From the NCBI RefSeq assembly GCF_037042905.1, contig NC_087249.1, forward strand, positions 36,967,401 to 37,031,400: a stretch of DNA of 64,000 bases, read 5' to 3'. Shown piece after piece: positions 1 through 10,551 of the stretch; position 1 is the first letter of the stretch; each line of letters begins with the position of its first letter. The notes beneath the pieces are model-generated. The model searched no databases and was not told the DNA's origin. It worked only from the letters and a program-made list of their open reading frames with translations. The position numbers were made by a program, and so were the translations under genes. This stretch comes from Lytechinus pictus. Lineage: Eukaryota > Echinodermata > Echinoidea > Temnopleuroida > Toxopneustidae.

Positions 1-1
1 T

Positions 2-185
2 TCTTCTATCTTTTTGTTTCTTGCTTAGGAGAGGGAAATTCTTTTCATATAGAGTTGTCAACAATTCAAGAAATTTGTTGTAAGCTATTTCAACGTCAGA
101 CTCATTTAAGACAACACTCCAATCGGTTGCATTTAAATCAGACTGTTGCAGACTGTTCTTTTCTACCGTCAATTGAGCCATCAAA
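2..185 (-). pseudogene. LINE fragment: linker between endonuclease and reverse transcriptase
   Basis: Read on the minus strand this stretch is one open frame that runs off the left edge. It contains the pattern TDWSVVLN, then DVEIAYNKFL, then LYEKNFPL. The order 'D-W ... A-Y-x-x-F ... L-Y-x-x-x-F-P-L' is what I know from CR1/L2-like non-LTR retrotransposons, in the segment between the APE endonuclease and the reverse transcriptase. The rest of the element should lie left of the window. Neither catalytic domain is visible here, so the family assignment is by pattern recognition only. Confidence 0.5.
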
Positions 186-615
186 CGCTCCCTCCTTGTC
201 TCTAGTTTGCTACGAGTGTCTTTCTCCTAGCTTTCAACACCCTCCCCCAAAGGTCTTATTCCAAACTCCTCGACACACAACTCCTAGCACACCCCCTCAA
301 ACATCCGCATCTTCTTCTCTACATTCCCTAACAACTCAACCTCTAATACTTGTCCGAGCTTGCTATCTAACAGTTTCCACTTGTCACTGTTGGCAGGCTG
401 CCACACAACTGGCTCAGCCGCTCCAACCCTGCATGTAAAGCACGCTGAGGGTCACTGGCCCTGTGGTCTGAAAACTGACCAGGACCTCCCACTGTCTCAC
501 CCAGCTCAGCACTGGTGCAGTCGCGCTCTACTGCCATCAAGCCACACTTCATTCTTCTCATGTGAACCGCCACACCTCTTCGCCCGTTGAACATTTTCCT
601 GCACCCTGCACACAC
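186..615 (-). pseudogene. Decayed non-LTR retrotransposon N-terminus with C2H2-like finger
   Basis: The minus-strand frame beginning near 615 encodes a finger-like motif, CAGCRKMF followed by VAVHMRRMKC. Motifs of this type stand at the N-terminus of some zinc-finger LINE polyproteins. Downstream in the same direction is FEGVC, a stop, then ELCVEEFG, another stop and an arginine-rich TRRERL. This resembles the conserved 'Y-x-x-G-x-x-x-F-G ... RR' block that follows the finger in those elements. A stop after residue 82 and two further stops show the copy is dead. It abuts the fragment at 2..185 in the same orientation; whether both come from one element is unclear. Confidence 0.45.
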
Positions 616-879
616 GCCTTCATGGTTTCTGTCTACAAGTCAAACTTTCCGCTCTTTCAGAACCCAATCTGGGTTCCTATTCAGCGTGACTCAACACGAA
701 AAAAACGGATGCATCTGGTGAGTAGCCTTTTAATCAAGTGGGCACACACTCACCACTAGGGGTAAAAACCCCTCCCACTGTCACCCCTCAGCCCTGGCGC
801 ACAACCCTACGCCGGAAATGGGCTATACTTTCCCTAACGTCCTGCCTCTCCGGGGAGTCACCAGACTATCCTGGTCATA
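616..879. other. No gene seen
   Basis: No exon, repeat border or RNA gene could be supported here. On the minus strand it would be the 5' side of the finger-bearing LINE remnant. Confidence 0.4.
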
Positions 880-1157
880 ATAAGCCTAATGATAGCTGGA
901 TTTATAAAGCGCTTTTTGCCTGAGGATACAAAGCGCTGCTATTATTACCCCGGCTTTAGCTCGAGCTGCCATCACCGGCGCTCAGTGCATTCAAGGAAAT
1001 AATCCTGCCGGGTACCCATTCACCTCACCTGGGTCGAGTGCAGCACAATGTGGTTAATTTCTTGCTGAAGGAAAACACGCCATGGCTAGGATTCGAACCC
1101 ACGACCCTCTGTTTGAAAGGCGAGAGTCAGAACCACTAGACCACGACGCGCCCACTA
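880..1157 (-). mobile_element. tRNA-derived SINE
   Basis: On the minus strand the head carries a good A box, TGGTCTAGTGG (1133..1143), and a B box, GTTCGAATC (1090..1098), spaced as in a tRNA-type RNA polymerase III promoter. The acceptor ends do not pair, so this is a SINE head and not a functional tRNA gene. The body follows toward lower coordinates with GGGTACCCGG and TAAAGCCGGGGTAATAATA, and the tail ends in a degenerate ATT-rich run near 880..895. tRNA-derived SINEs of this build are known in sea urchins (SURF1 type); the family match is recalled, not computed. Confidence 0.75.
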
Positions 1158-1455
1158 CTCTATTCACAGTTGTCACCTGGCCTTTCCCAGGCATCATAAA
1201 TAAATTGTTATGTGCAGTCATAAGTGTCCATATAATGGACTCTTACATGGAAGTTACTGGGCTATGTAAGGAAATGATCACTTTTTTGTTTACTTCTTAT
1301 AAAGCATGTAATAATGAATATGAAATGAACTTGGCAGGGTTTTCTCTTGAACCAGTGAGAGCATGCAACTTGTAAAGACCTACATGTAATTATTAGGTTT
1401 TGCGATCCTCCACAACTCTATCCCTTAAACCTTTTATTTCCTTTCTTTTCTTCAG
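1158..1455 (+). other. Intronic sequence upstream of the first visible RIIAD1 exon
   Basis: No coding segment was found. The last ~25 bases form a pyrimidine-rich tract ending in ttcag, a good splice acceptor for the exon at 1456. The upstream exon of the gene was not found anywhere in 1..1455. Confidence 0.6.
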
Positions 1456-1532
1456 ATGCAGACACGTGTTGCTAATGAAAAATACCTCAGAGACCATCCA
1501 GAAGTGGACATTCTTTTAGCAGGATTTTTAAG
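1456..1532 (+). CDS. RIIAD1: RIIAD1 homolog, internal exon (RIIa dimerisation/docking domain, first half)
   Basis: The exon lies between a pyrimidine tract plus AG (1454..1455) and the donor AG|GTATCT (1533). Its 25 complete codons include QTRVANEKYLRDHPEV and DILLAGFL. This matches the part of vertebrate RIIAD1 reading QTR-ANEKYLR-H-EV. RIIAD1 carries the RIIa fold of PKA regulatory subunits, a short helical pair that dimerises and docks partner helices; such proteins are common in cilia and sperm flagella. The family normally has about 30 to 40 more residues upstream, so the ATG at 1456 is probably an internal Met and the true start lies outside the window. The exon ends with two bases of an Arg codon completed at 42304. 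The call is from recognition of the motif and the matching downstream exon; no search was run. Confidence 0.85.
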
Positions 1533-1890
1533 GTATCTTGGAACATGGGGAATAAATTACTTGAATTATTTAAAGACCCAAACCGGACCCAATGGTTGAA
1601 AGTGTGACAAAAAGTGACCAAAAAACAAAACAGAAATGCAAGTTTCATGCTTTTTCGCCGCTTAACAGCTTAGTATTGTGCTAAAAAATAAATCCAATTA
1701 TATGGCTTCGAAAATAGACTTTCTTGTACATGCTTTCACAGGCCTCAAGACCGTGACGTCATGTTAAAAGTGTTGCACACAAAAAACTGGGTGATATATA
1801 TTTTTTTCTTTCAAATTACGTACTTTCTTCATTTCTGTAAATGTGTTTCCTGAAAGCTTGACTTGATGAAATCTAAAGCTCTTGGCTACT

Positions 1891-3050
1891 TTTTGTCTCG
1901 CCCACCAGAAGTGAAGGCGAGACTAAAGGGATCCAAATGCTGTCCGTCTGTCGTATGTCCGTCACAAACATTATGTTAGATAACTTTGCAACAATAGGTC
2001 ACTTTTCAACCAAACTTGGATTTTAGATGTACCTAGGGAACCTACATGTTACGGTGCAGTCGCAGGTCACATGGTAAGGTCAAAGGTCATTTTGAGGTTA
2101 AATGTCATCTTGACGTCAAAGGTCATTTTGAGGTTAATGTGCAAGACTCTTGTGACATATAACTGCAACAGTATCACTTTTCACCCAAACTTGGGCTGTA
2201 GAAGTACTTAGGAGACCTGCATGTTATGCTGCAGTCTGAGGTCACATGGTAGGTGAAAGGTCATTTTGAGGTCAATGTTTAAGTTTACGTGCAAGACTTT
2301 CTTATGAGACATAACTCTGCAACTTTAAAGGTCAAGTCCACCCCAGGAAAATGCTGACTTGAATAAATAGAGAAAAATCAAACTAGCATAGTGCTGAAAA
2401 CTTCATCAAAATCGGATATGAAATAAGAAAGTTATGACATTTTAGAGTTTCGCTTATTTTCACAAAACAGTGATATGCACAACTAGGTGAGTCAGTTGAT
2501 GATGTCCATCACTCACTATTTCTTTTGTTTTTATTGTTTGAATTATACAATATTTCATTTTTTATAGATTTGACAATAAGGACCAACTTGACTGTACCAT
2601 ATAGAATTAAACAATGCTAATTCCACATGTTCAGGGAGGAATTAATCGTTGTATCACTTGACAATGAGGAGAAAACTAGAATATTTCATATTTCAGATAA
2701 TAAAATACAAAAGAAATAGTGAGTGGATGACGTCATAGTCTCCTCATTTGCATACCAGCCAGGATGTGCATATAACTGTTTTGTAAAATTAAGCGAAACT
2801 TTAAAATGTCATAACTTTCTTATTTTACATCCGATTTTGATGAAATTTTCAGTGTTATGCTTTGTCTCTGTCTCTTTGTCTCTGTTAGATTTGTCTCTTT
2901 TTATTCAAATCAACTTTTTGTTGGGGTGGACTTGTCCTTTAAGTCACTTTTAAACCTAGACCTACATGTTATGGTGCAGTCGCAGGTTACATGGTAAGGT
3001 CAGAGCCCATTTTGCAGTCAACATTGAAATTTATGTGCAAGACTCTAATG
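1891..3050 (+). repeat. GTCTCGCCCACC-type interspersed repeat, copy 1
   Basis: It starts with TTTTGTCTCGCCCACC and GAAGGCGAGAC, so its first bases can pair as a short hairpin. It continues with diverged tandem units containing 'cctacatgttatg-tgcagtcgcaggtcacatgg' and AGGTCA half-sites, including an exact AGGTCAAAGGTCA at 2077. It is interrupted by a TTAA MITE at 2325..2942. The right end is approximate. A second copy begins at 41544. Confidence 0.65.
2325..2942. mobile_element. TTAA MITE with long inverted termini
   Basis: The element is framed by TTAA at 2325..2328 and 2939..2942. Its ends are AGGTCAAGTCCACCCC on the left and the complement of GGGGTGGACTTGTCCT on the right, and the two ~190-bp arms match over most of their length, for example ATCAAAATCGGAT against ATCCGATTTTGAT. 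Removing it rejoins the surrounding repeat (gcaactt + aagtcac), which proves it inserted later. There is no ORF; it is a piggyBac-type nonautonomous element by target preference. Confidence 0.85.
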
Positions 3051-3863
3051 ACAAATGTTTTTTCCATCCCAGTTATTTACCAATGAACTTTTGATAATTG
3101 ATACAATTCTGATGCATGCCATCACAAATCGCAATATTTCTGGTTATTTTCACAAGTGGGTGAGAGTCACAACATCGCTTTATTTTCCGTTCATTTGGTG
3201 CAGCTTTCCAATTCTATCTGCATTCAGATTATACAACAACTTTTCCTGACATAGTAATTAAGGCCCAATAAGAGCCAAACAAGGAAATCACAAGAAATCT
3301 AGTGATGAGTTGTAGGTTTCCATCTATTTGAGCACTGAATAATTGTCATTGCCATTTTTTCTGCAAATTGAAAGAAAAATTAAATTCCAAATCAGAAAGC
3401 AGAAAAAAAATTCTGTGTATAAATCAGTGGAATCACAATGCTTCTAACATAACATGATGTCACGGTCTCTAGGCCGGTGAAAGCATACAACAAGAAAGCC
3501 TTTTTTTAAGTCTGATAGTTGGTTCTTGAGCAAAATACTCAGCTGCTAAGTGTTGGAAATGCATAAAGCTTGCAGCATTTTTGTGTTAAGTAGTTTGTAA
3601 GCTTTTGATTGGTATATGATTTGTCAATAATTGCCTTTTGAATCTGGTCTGGGTCTTTAAAGTTTTTTCTTATGTATGTATGTACATGTATTAGGTGGTC
3701 TGTCTATGACCATGGGCCTATTGCAAATGGACATTAAACGAATCTGCTCCATTTAATCATACGCGGTCACCGCTAATCCCTTGATCAACAAAAGAGTGAA
3801 CAGTTGACGCTCATCAAGCCGATCGTATAACACGCTGTCACTGACAGATTTTTTTATCATGGT

Positions 3864-4830
3864 CAGTCCGACCTCTCTTATCTGGCCTCCCCTTATCCGG
3901 ATGCACACTTGCCAAGATTTTTTTTTCTTTTTTTTTTTCTTTCTTTCAATTCAATCTAGTACGTGAGGAAATGAGATTTCAATCTAAACTCAATCCTATA
4001 TGCAAACTCACTTTGATTACATATATATTTTCCAATATATTCTACCTACAACTGATTATTTTTCATGAAAATCACTGAAAGATTTTCATGAAAATCACTG
4101 AAAGAACTTAGGCAGGATAATTTTCCAGTAAATCAGGGCGCAGCGCAAACATTTCATCACGTTGTCTTTTTGTTGCCCGGGAAAAACAATGCATGTCACG
4201 CTAGCTAACACTAGGCCTCAATACAGACAGCGCCATCAATCATGTTTGAGCCTACAGTCAGTACAACAATGGCTGACATTGCGAAGCTGCGATACCCGCC
4301 GCGATGATCTAATCTTAAAACTTAATTTCATTGAGTCATTCTCTTTCTTTCGAGGTATGCTAGATGTATACCTCAATCATTTTAGCAAGGTAAATTATCC
4401 AACGCTTTTCGCCATCGATCCAGACCTGCCAACCTGTACGTTTTAGCCGTATTTAGTACGTTTTTGCTACCAAAATACGGCAGTACGTTTTTTCTTTGAA
4501 AAATACGTTTTTTTTTTTTTTTTACTAAATCGTAATTTATTGAGAAAAATAATCTCTATATGTCTCTATTTCATAAAACGTGCACAAATATGGTTATTAG
4601 ATCAATGTAATTTCAGGTAACTTGTTTTTTTTTTCAATCATTTTGTTCAAACCAGGGTGAAGATATACACATGTTTTAATGTTTTTTTTTCATCTGCAAG
4701 AGCAGTGCGCATTTTAGCTTGCATGTTGGGGAGGCAGCAGCTGCGTGTATTTAATATTGGGTCTCCCAGATCCGGATAAATCCCTTATCCGGATTGGTCC
4801 CAACGTGTCCGGATAAGAGAGGTCGGACTG
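3864..4830. mobile_element. pogo/Tigger-like MITE
   Basis: The left end CAGTCCGACCTCTCTTATC (3864..) is mirrored at the right end (…4830) and followed by TA. Repeated TTATCCGGA motifs stand just inside both ends. The CAGT...CCTCTCTTATCCGG terminus and TA target are typical of pogo/Tigger elements of the Tc1/mariner superfamily. The left TA is mutated. No transposase is present in this ~970 bp. Confidence 0.7.
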
Positions 4831-4844
4831 TATATATATGTAGT

Positions 4845-5190
4845 CTATATCATAACCATCATGTTTGCTATCGTTATCAATTGATATTACCTACTATCAT
4901 CGTAATCATCAAATTTATCATTTCATTCATCATAATCATCACCATTATCACGATCATCATCATAATTACTTATTATTACTATCATAATCAATTTTTATCC
5001 TCATCATGGTCATCATCATGATCACTATTTATATCATCATAATCATGAACATCATCATTATCATAATCACCATCTTCATCACCACCTTCATTATCATCAT
5101 CGTAGTTGTTATCAAGACCATCCTTATCTCAATGACCATTATTGTCATGATTTATTCACATAATTACTATGAAAATCATCAGGTCTCCAA
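4845..5190. repeat. ATC/ATT-rich cryptic microsatellite
   Basis: The tract is dominated by imperfect ATC, ATT and ATCATC units. It creates long Ile-rich frames that are not genes. Confidence 0.8.
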
Positions 5191-5241
5191 AATCATTTCA
5201 CATACGTTGCTCAAGAAAACTGAGACAACAGACCACCTAAT

Positions 5242-7207
5242 TCGTCCTCGACAAATAATCTAGTTACAATTTTTTTTTTCATTTATCTTTTTTTTTTTTT
5301 TTTATTACAGTTAGGTTGTGAGTTATCACTGCCATTACACGTACATGTCTTTCAAATAAAGTTCTTGCTAATTCTTACTAATTTGCTAAAGAGGGCAAGT
5401 CTAAAAAGGTGAGGTCTGTAAGGTACAGTGTGTCTATATGTTTATATGACTTTATTGTTTTAAATTCCACTTTTCCAGGAAAATTTTCAAACAATGTATG
5501 ATGACATAACAACTTAACAAGTTTTCAGGAAAGCAATTGCCTACAATTATTATATCTGTTTAAAAGGCTCTCCTCACTTACAAAATCATTTAAAGGACAA
5601 GTCCACCCCAACAAAAAGTTGGGACTTTACCTTTTAACAAAATGGACAGTATGTACATAGCAGGAGCAAAAGAAGAAAAATAGATATTGAAACACCTGTC
5701 TGTGTCATTCCCTGGAAACTATTAATCATTGAACATTGCAATCTTTTTTTTTTCTTCAATATTTGCATCATTATTGGGAGGCATGTCAAATAGATTATTT
5801 AACAGTAAAGCATTTAAAAGGGACAAACTAAACAGAATTATTTTAAAATTACATTCTTATAGCCTTTGTTGCTCTGAATGCAAGTCTTGATTATACCCCT
5901 GAGAAACAAAGTTTAAAAGGGGTATATCAGGCGTGGATCTAGGAGGGGGGGGGGGGGTAAGGGTGTGTGGCCCTCGTAGGATTTCAGCAAAAAAGGAAAA
6001 GAGAGGAGGAAAAAAAAAGAGGAGAAAGACGAGTGAATAAAATAAGGTGAGGGGAAGACTTGGGGGGGAAAATTGTTCATGTCACTACAAAAAAATTTCC
6101 ACGGACTTCGCTTGCATTGCATGTTCGATGAGATACATATCTTGCCCAATAGGCTGATGTGGAGCTTAAAATATCAAGGATTGCGGTCAATATACAAAAC
6201 ATATTTCAGTTCGGACATCGAACTTTCAGTATTTTGTTTGATTTACAAATTGATTTTCAAAAAGTGCTCTGTAAAATTTCTGTTTTATTGTCTAAGTATG
6301 AATATTTTCAGCCGCGCTGCACGCTCACATTATTTGATTTGTCAAGTACCTATTCTCTTCATACTGTGTTCCGTAATGTTCTCAAAATATCCCTTTTCAG
6401 AGTTGATTGTCAAAGCCAATGAGCTAGCTCTGCGCGCTCGCATTTTGATTGGTGAGTAATGTAGGCCTATACCGCAATTGTATTTCTATAACCAACTTCT
6501 TAAAATCCCATGTTCATGACGTTTTATAAAAAGTTTCGGCTCGCGATTTGCGCTCCATTAATTGTTAAAAATATATTAACCAGGGATGCAACTTTTCCGT
6601 CTTTATATGGAATTCCGGCTTTTTCCCTGCTATCTGTCTTATTTCCGACTTTTCCTGTTTTCTGTGTATTAAAAAACCGGAAAGTCCTCCTTTTTTCCCC
6701 CTCTCTCTCATGCATGTCGATCGACCGAGTGAGAGATATTTCCCAGAGATATTTGCTATTATACAGTACATAATTTATAAACGCGCGCACTTCCCACTAC
6801 GTTCATTGCGTTATGCTTTTATCGAGGCTTTCCGATTAGAATAAATCCTGGCCAATCAATGCAAACGACAAGTTCCAAACGCACGCACATAGACAAGCGC
6901 AAAGCAGCGGCACGAATCGCGATATAATAGCGACTGGTAAATACGTCTGTAAGTATGATGACGTCATCCAAGATGGCAACTTACGATGACCAACGAAAGG
7001 ATCAAGGATGACTGTTTTGATCATCATTTGAAAGGAATTAGCGGTAAATGCGGTCTAAGGTTCGATGTTTCTGAATTTTATATATTTTCTCGTAAATTTG
7101 GATGTAATTATTTTTTTATAATGTGACATTTTATGTACAAAAAACGATCCGAAAATCGGGTTTCCGCTGATTGTTAGATCTAAAGTTACTGCTGCATGCT
7201 GATACAT
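5242..7207. other. No gene; small repeat remnants
   Basis: A truncated copy of the TTAA MITE end (AAGGACAAGTCCACCCC) follows a TTAA at 5590. Poly-G runs occur at 5943..5957 and 6061..6068. Around 6290..6470 lies a piece of an interspersed repeat with GCTCGCATTTTGATTGGTGAG, related to sequence at 12700..12830 and 34620..34800. No splice-bounded coding segment was recognised. Confidence 0.5.
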
Positions 7208-7370
7208 AACCCAGGGAGCTCCGGGCTGCTTTGCGGGCTGGAGCTCCTTGGGTTAGCTGATACGTTGTCTTTACGTACGGGCCAACAACTCTTCAGTCTA
7301 TGTATTGGTGAGTGGAGCCAACGCGGTTCAGCGGAACAACCAAAATACAGAGACTGAAGCTTTTGGTCTA
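7208..7370. repeat. Hairpin-rich repeat, copy 1
   Basis: Two hairpins stand side by side. One is AACCCAGGGAGCTCC...GGAGCTCCTTGGGTT (7208..7254). The other is CTTCAGTCT-TGTATT...AATACAGAGACTGAAG (7291..7359), followed by CTTTTGGTCTA. The second hairpin recurs at 30447..30517, where it forms the end of a 445-bp transposable element, and degenerate halves lie near 48370..48420 and 48640..48670. Confidence 0.6.
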
Positions 7371-7540
7371 GCGTTTTAAGCAACACACAACTAACTACCG
7401 TCAGTTTTTAAAACATTGACTTCAAAGTCATTGATCACAACAAGGTAAGAAGCCACTTGGTCCTCCCCCCCCCTAAGTTTGATGTGGGGGATGGACCACC
7501 CCTAAAATTTCCAACTTTTTTTTTTTTTTTGCATGTCCAA

Positions 7541-8692
7541 TTTTTGTCTCGCCTGCATAGCAGAGCGAGACTATAGGCGCCGCTTTTCCGACGGCGGCGG
7601 CGTCAAAATCAAATGTTAACCTAAGGTTAAGTTTTTGAAATTACATCATAACTTATAAAGTATATGGACCTAGTTCATGAAACTTGGACATAAGGTTAAT
7701 CAAGTATTACTGAATATCCTGCCTGAGTTTCAGGTCACATGACTAAGGTCAAAGGTCATTTAGGGTCAATGAACAGTTTAGACCATGTTGGGAGAATTAT
7801 TTTCAAAATCTTAACAGAAGGTTAAGTTTTTGAAATGACATCATAACTTAGAAAGTATAAGGACCTAGTTCATGAAACTTGGGCATAAGGTTAATCAAGT
7901 ATTAGTGAACATCCTGCTCGAGTTTCAGGTCACATGACCAGGGTCAATGAACTTTGGTCAAGTTGGGGGTATTTGTTGAATTACTATCAAATCTTTGAAA
8001 ATTTATGGATCTAGTTCATGAAACTTGGACATAAGGTTAATCAAGTATTAGTGAACATCCTTTCTGAGTTTCAGGTCACATGACCAAGGTCAATGGTCAT
8101 TTAGGGTCAATGAACTTTGGCCAAGTTGGGGGTATTTGTTGAATTACCTTCATAACTTTGAAAATTTATGGATCTAGTTCATGAAACTTGGACATTAGGT
8201 TAATCGAGTATCACTGAACATCCTGTACGAGTTTCAGGTCACATGACCATGGTCAATGGTCATTTAAGGTCAATGAACTTTGGCCGTGTTTGGGGTGTTT
8301 GTTGAATTACCATTCTAACTCTCAAGTTTATGGATCTATTTCATAAAACTTGGGATATAAGAGTAATCAAGTATCACTGAACATCCCCTGTGAGTTTCAG
8401 GTCACAAAACCAAGGTCAAAGGTCAGTTAAGGTCAATAAACTTAGGCCATGTTGGGGTAATTGTTGAATTGCCATCATAACTTTGAAAGTTTATGGATAG
8501 AGTGAATGAAATGTGGACATGGGTGTAGTTGACAAGTCTTAAGTCATTCAAATGTCATCTATGGTCAATGAACGTGGTATGTCATATGAATGGTGTTTTT
8601 GTGAATGATTATCTTACAGTAGTTTTCAAAGTTAGCACTGCTGCTATATTAGATCGCGTAATGCAGGCGAGACTGCCAGAGGCGTTCCACTT
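7541..8692 (+). repeat. GTCTCGCCTGC repeat, copy A (complete)
   Basis: The repeat opens with a hairpin-forming end (GTCTCGCCTGC-ATA-GCAG-A-GCGAGAC) followed by a GC-rich block (GGCGCCGC..GGCGGCGGCG). It then has about six tandem units of 160 to 190 bp, each with 'tagttcatgaaacttggacataag' and a 'ttcaggtcacatgacc-aggtcaa-ggtcat' block. It closes with GCTATATTAGATCGCGTAATGC, AGGCGAGACTGCCAGAGGCG and TTCCACTT. The first and last ends share GCAGGCGAGAC in inverted order. No ORF is conserved among copies. Superfamily unknown. Confidence 0.75.
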
Positions 8693-8948
8693 GTTTACCT
8701 GTGTCCAAGGGTGTCCAATCCCAAAATTTAAGGTGGTCCCCTCAAAATTTTTTGGCTTCCGCCGCCAATGGCCCAATTCACTGTTCTTGGACACTGTCCC
8801 TGCCCGCGATAAGTTTCAGTATTTTTGGAGGACTCCTAGTGGCATCCCTGATTAACCCATGCACCCTATTCATAATTACAAAAGTGCTTAAGATGTCCAG
8901 TTTTCAGGCCTTAATATCAACAGATTTCACGCTCTCATTTTAGGTTGT
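8693..8948. other. No gene seen
   Basis: Sequence between copy A and the left end of the foldback element. Around 8870..8940 it has a fragment (TGTCCAGTTTTCAGG, CTCTCATTTTAG) of the same interspersed repeat that occurs at 12720..12800. Confidence 0.4.
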
Positions 8949-9117
8949 TAGATTGGCTTGTTATAATCACTCGGGTCGCGTTCGCGTTCGAAATCACTTG
9001 GGTTTTGGATTTTTGGCGATTTTTTATTTTATTTCGATGTGATTTTTGTCTCGCCTGCATAGCAGAGCGAGACTATAGGCGCCGCTTTTCCAACGGCGGC
9101 GGCGTCAACATCAAATC

Positions 9118-10089
9118 TTAACCCTGTCGTGACCGGCTGCTCAGCGGATGCTTCGCCCTGGCTTACCGAGTCACATTCAGTGTCACATGTGCAAAACAAC
9201 TCCATGATTTCCATGATGGATAGAGTGGTCAGAACAGCAGTTTTGGCACATGTAGTCAACATAATATATATTTAGTATATCATAAACTTCTATGTCTTAC
9301 CTTGAACAAAATGTATTTCCAATTATTTAGGTCAGGGGAAGGAAAATAAACATCGTTTTACCTCGCGAAACGAGATATCAACGCGTCTATGGGATTTGTG
9401 TACATTACGAAAATCTGTGCGAGCGACTCGATGCGACCTGGCACACAGAAAAGATGGTGCTTGAAAACGGAGTGAAGACTCGAGACGTGTCCGATGACGT
9501 CACTCATAGCGTGGGCTACGTGTATTGTATGTGTACGTTGCCTGCTCAGACCAGGCAGAGTGCCTAATCCATCATCCGAAGAATCCTGAGTTCGCTCGTA
9601 TTCAGGCTTTTCAGCAGCTCTCCGCCGACGTGCATGGAGTCTCTTCGTCGGGGAATGGCCCACAAGAAGTTCATCCTCCGAAGAAGTTTCCATCCTTTCA
9701 AACTCGGAATCACCATGAATTCGAACTAATGCGTTGTCAGAATGATCCGAACTTGATTCTGACATCGTGTCCGCGAAATACTCTCTGCGTTGCTCCGCTA
9801 TCGTGGACCTTCTCAACGCTAAAAAGTGAAATTCTTCGATAGTTTCTCAAACTTTGATGAAGGATTGCGTAAAAACTTTCAATAGAAGTGTGTGTAGCAA
9901 CAGTCACTGAACGAGAGGCTGGACAATGAGCTTTCGGATGATACCAAACTCGACTTGTAGGGGTGTTTGGTTCGTGAAATATTCTTTTTTTACGGAGGGA
10001 CTGATTCTCGTGGCAAAAATGCGACATTGGTAAATGGCGCGGGGTTGCCGCTTGTCGCAATTTGGCGACAATGGTCACGAAAGGGTTAA
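9118..10089. mobile_element. piggyBac-like nonautonomous transposon
   Basis: TTAA flanks both sides (9118..9121 and 10086..10089). The ends are CCCTGTCGTGACC on the left and the complement of GGTCACGAAAGGG on the right, a 13-bp terminal inverted repeat starting CCCT as in piggyBac elements. Excision restores the host repeat exactly. A minus-strand frame inside may be a transposase N-terminus. Confidence 0.85.
9358..9816 (-). pseudogene. Possible N-terminal remnant of a piggyBac-type transposase
   Basis: This 152-residue frame fills much of the piggyBac-like element. It is rich in Ser, Asp and Glu (SESSSDHSDNALV, METSSEDELL, TQDSSDDGLG) with a basic RRRRAAEK patch. An acidic, low-complexity N-terminus of this kind is common ahead of the DDD catalytic core in piggyBac transposases. 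The core itself is absent, so it cannot catalyse transposition. The identification rests on position and composition, not on a conserved domain. Confidence 0.4.
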
Positions 10090-10551
10090 CCTAAGGTTAA
10101 GTTTTTGAAATTACATCATAACTTAGAAAGTATATAGACCTAGTTCATGAAACTTGGACATAAGCTTAATCAAGTATTACTGAATATCCTGCCTGAGTTT
10201 CAGGTCACATGACCAAGGTCAAAGGTCATTTAGGGTCAATGAACTTAGACCATGTTGGGAGAATTATTTTCAAAATCTTAACCGAAGGTTAAGTTTTTGA
10301 AATGACATCATAACTTAGAAAGTATAAGGACCCAGTTCATGAAACTTGGGCATAAGGTTAATCAAGTATTACTGAACATCCTGCTTGAGTTTCAGGCCAC
10401 GTGACTAAGGTCAAAGGTCATTTAGGGTCAATGAACTTTGGTCAAGTTGGGGGTATTTGTTGAATTACTATCATAACTTTAAAAATTTATGGATCTAGTT
10501 CATGAAACTTGGACATAAGAGTAATGAAGTATCACTAAGCATGCTGTACGA

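Larger units (their letters stand above)
1570..3660. mobile_element. TTAA-target element with ~200-bp inverted termini
   Basis: TTAA stands at 1570..1573 and 3657..3660. The sequence just inside reads AGACCC on the left and GGGTCT on the right. The arms 1574..1770 and 3460..3656 are diverged inverted copies of each other: TTTCACAGGCCTCAAGACCG on the left matches the complement of CGGTCTCTAGGCCGGTGAAA on the right. TTAA duplication is typical of piggyBac-type transposition. No transposase frame is seen, so it is nonautonomous. It begins 38 bp after the RIIAD1 donor site and contains two younger nested repeats. Confidence 0.75.
3690..5241. mobile_element. Possible transposon bounded by a 14-bp inverted repeat
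   Basis: ATTAGGTGGTCTGT at 3690..3703 is repeated inverted at 5228..5241. Between them lie a pogo-like MITE and an ATC-rich tract but no coding frame. No convincing target duplication is visible, so the element call is tentative. Confidence 0.4.

Noticed and set aside
1081-1157. tRNA gene on the minus strand
   Set aside because: Acceptor ends do not pair and a typical SINE body and tail continue past it.
4794-5263. Ile-rich frames resembling membrane proteins
   Set aside because: They come from an ATC/ATT microsatellite-like tract with no start context, splice sites or conserved pattern.
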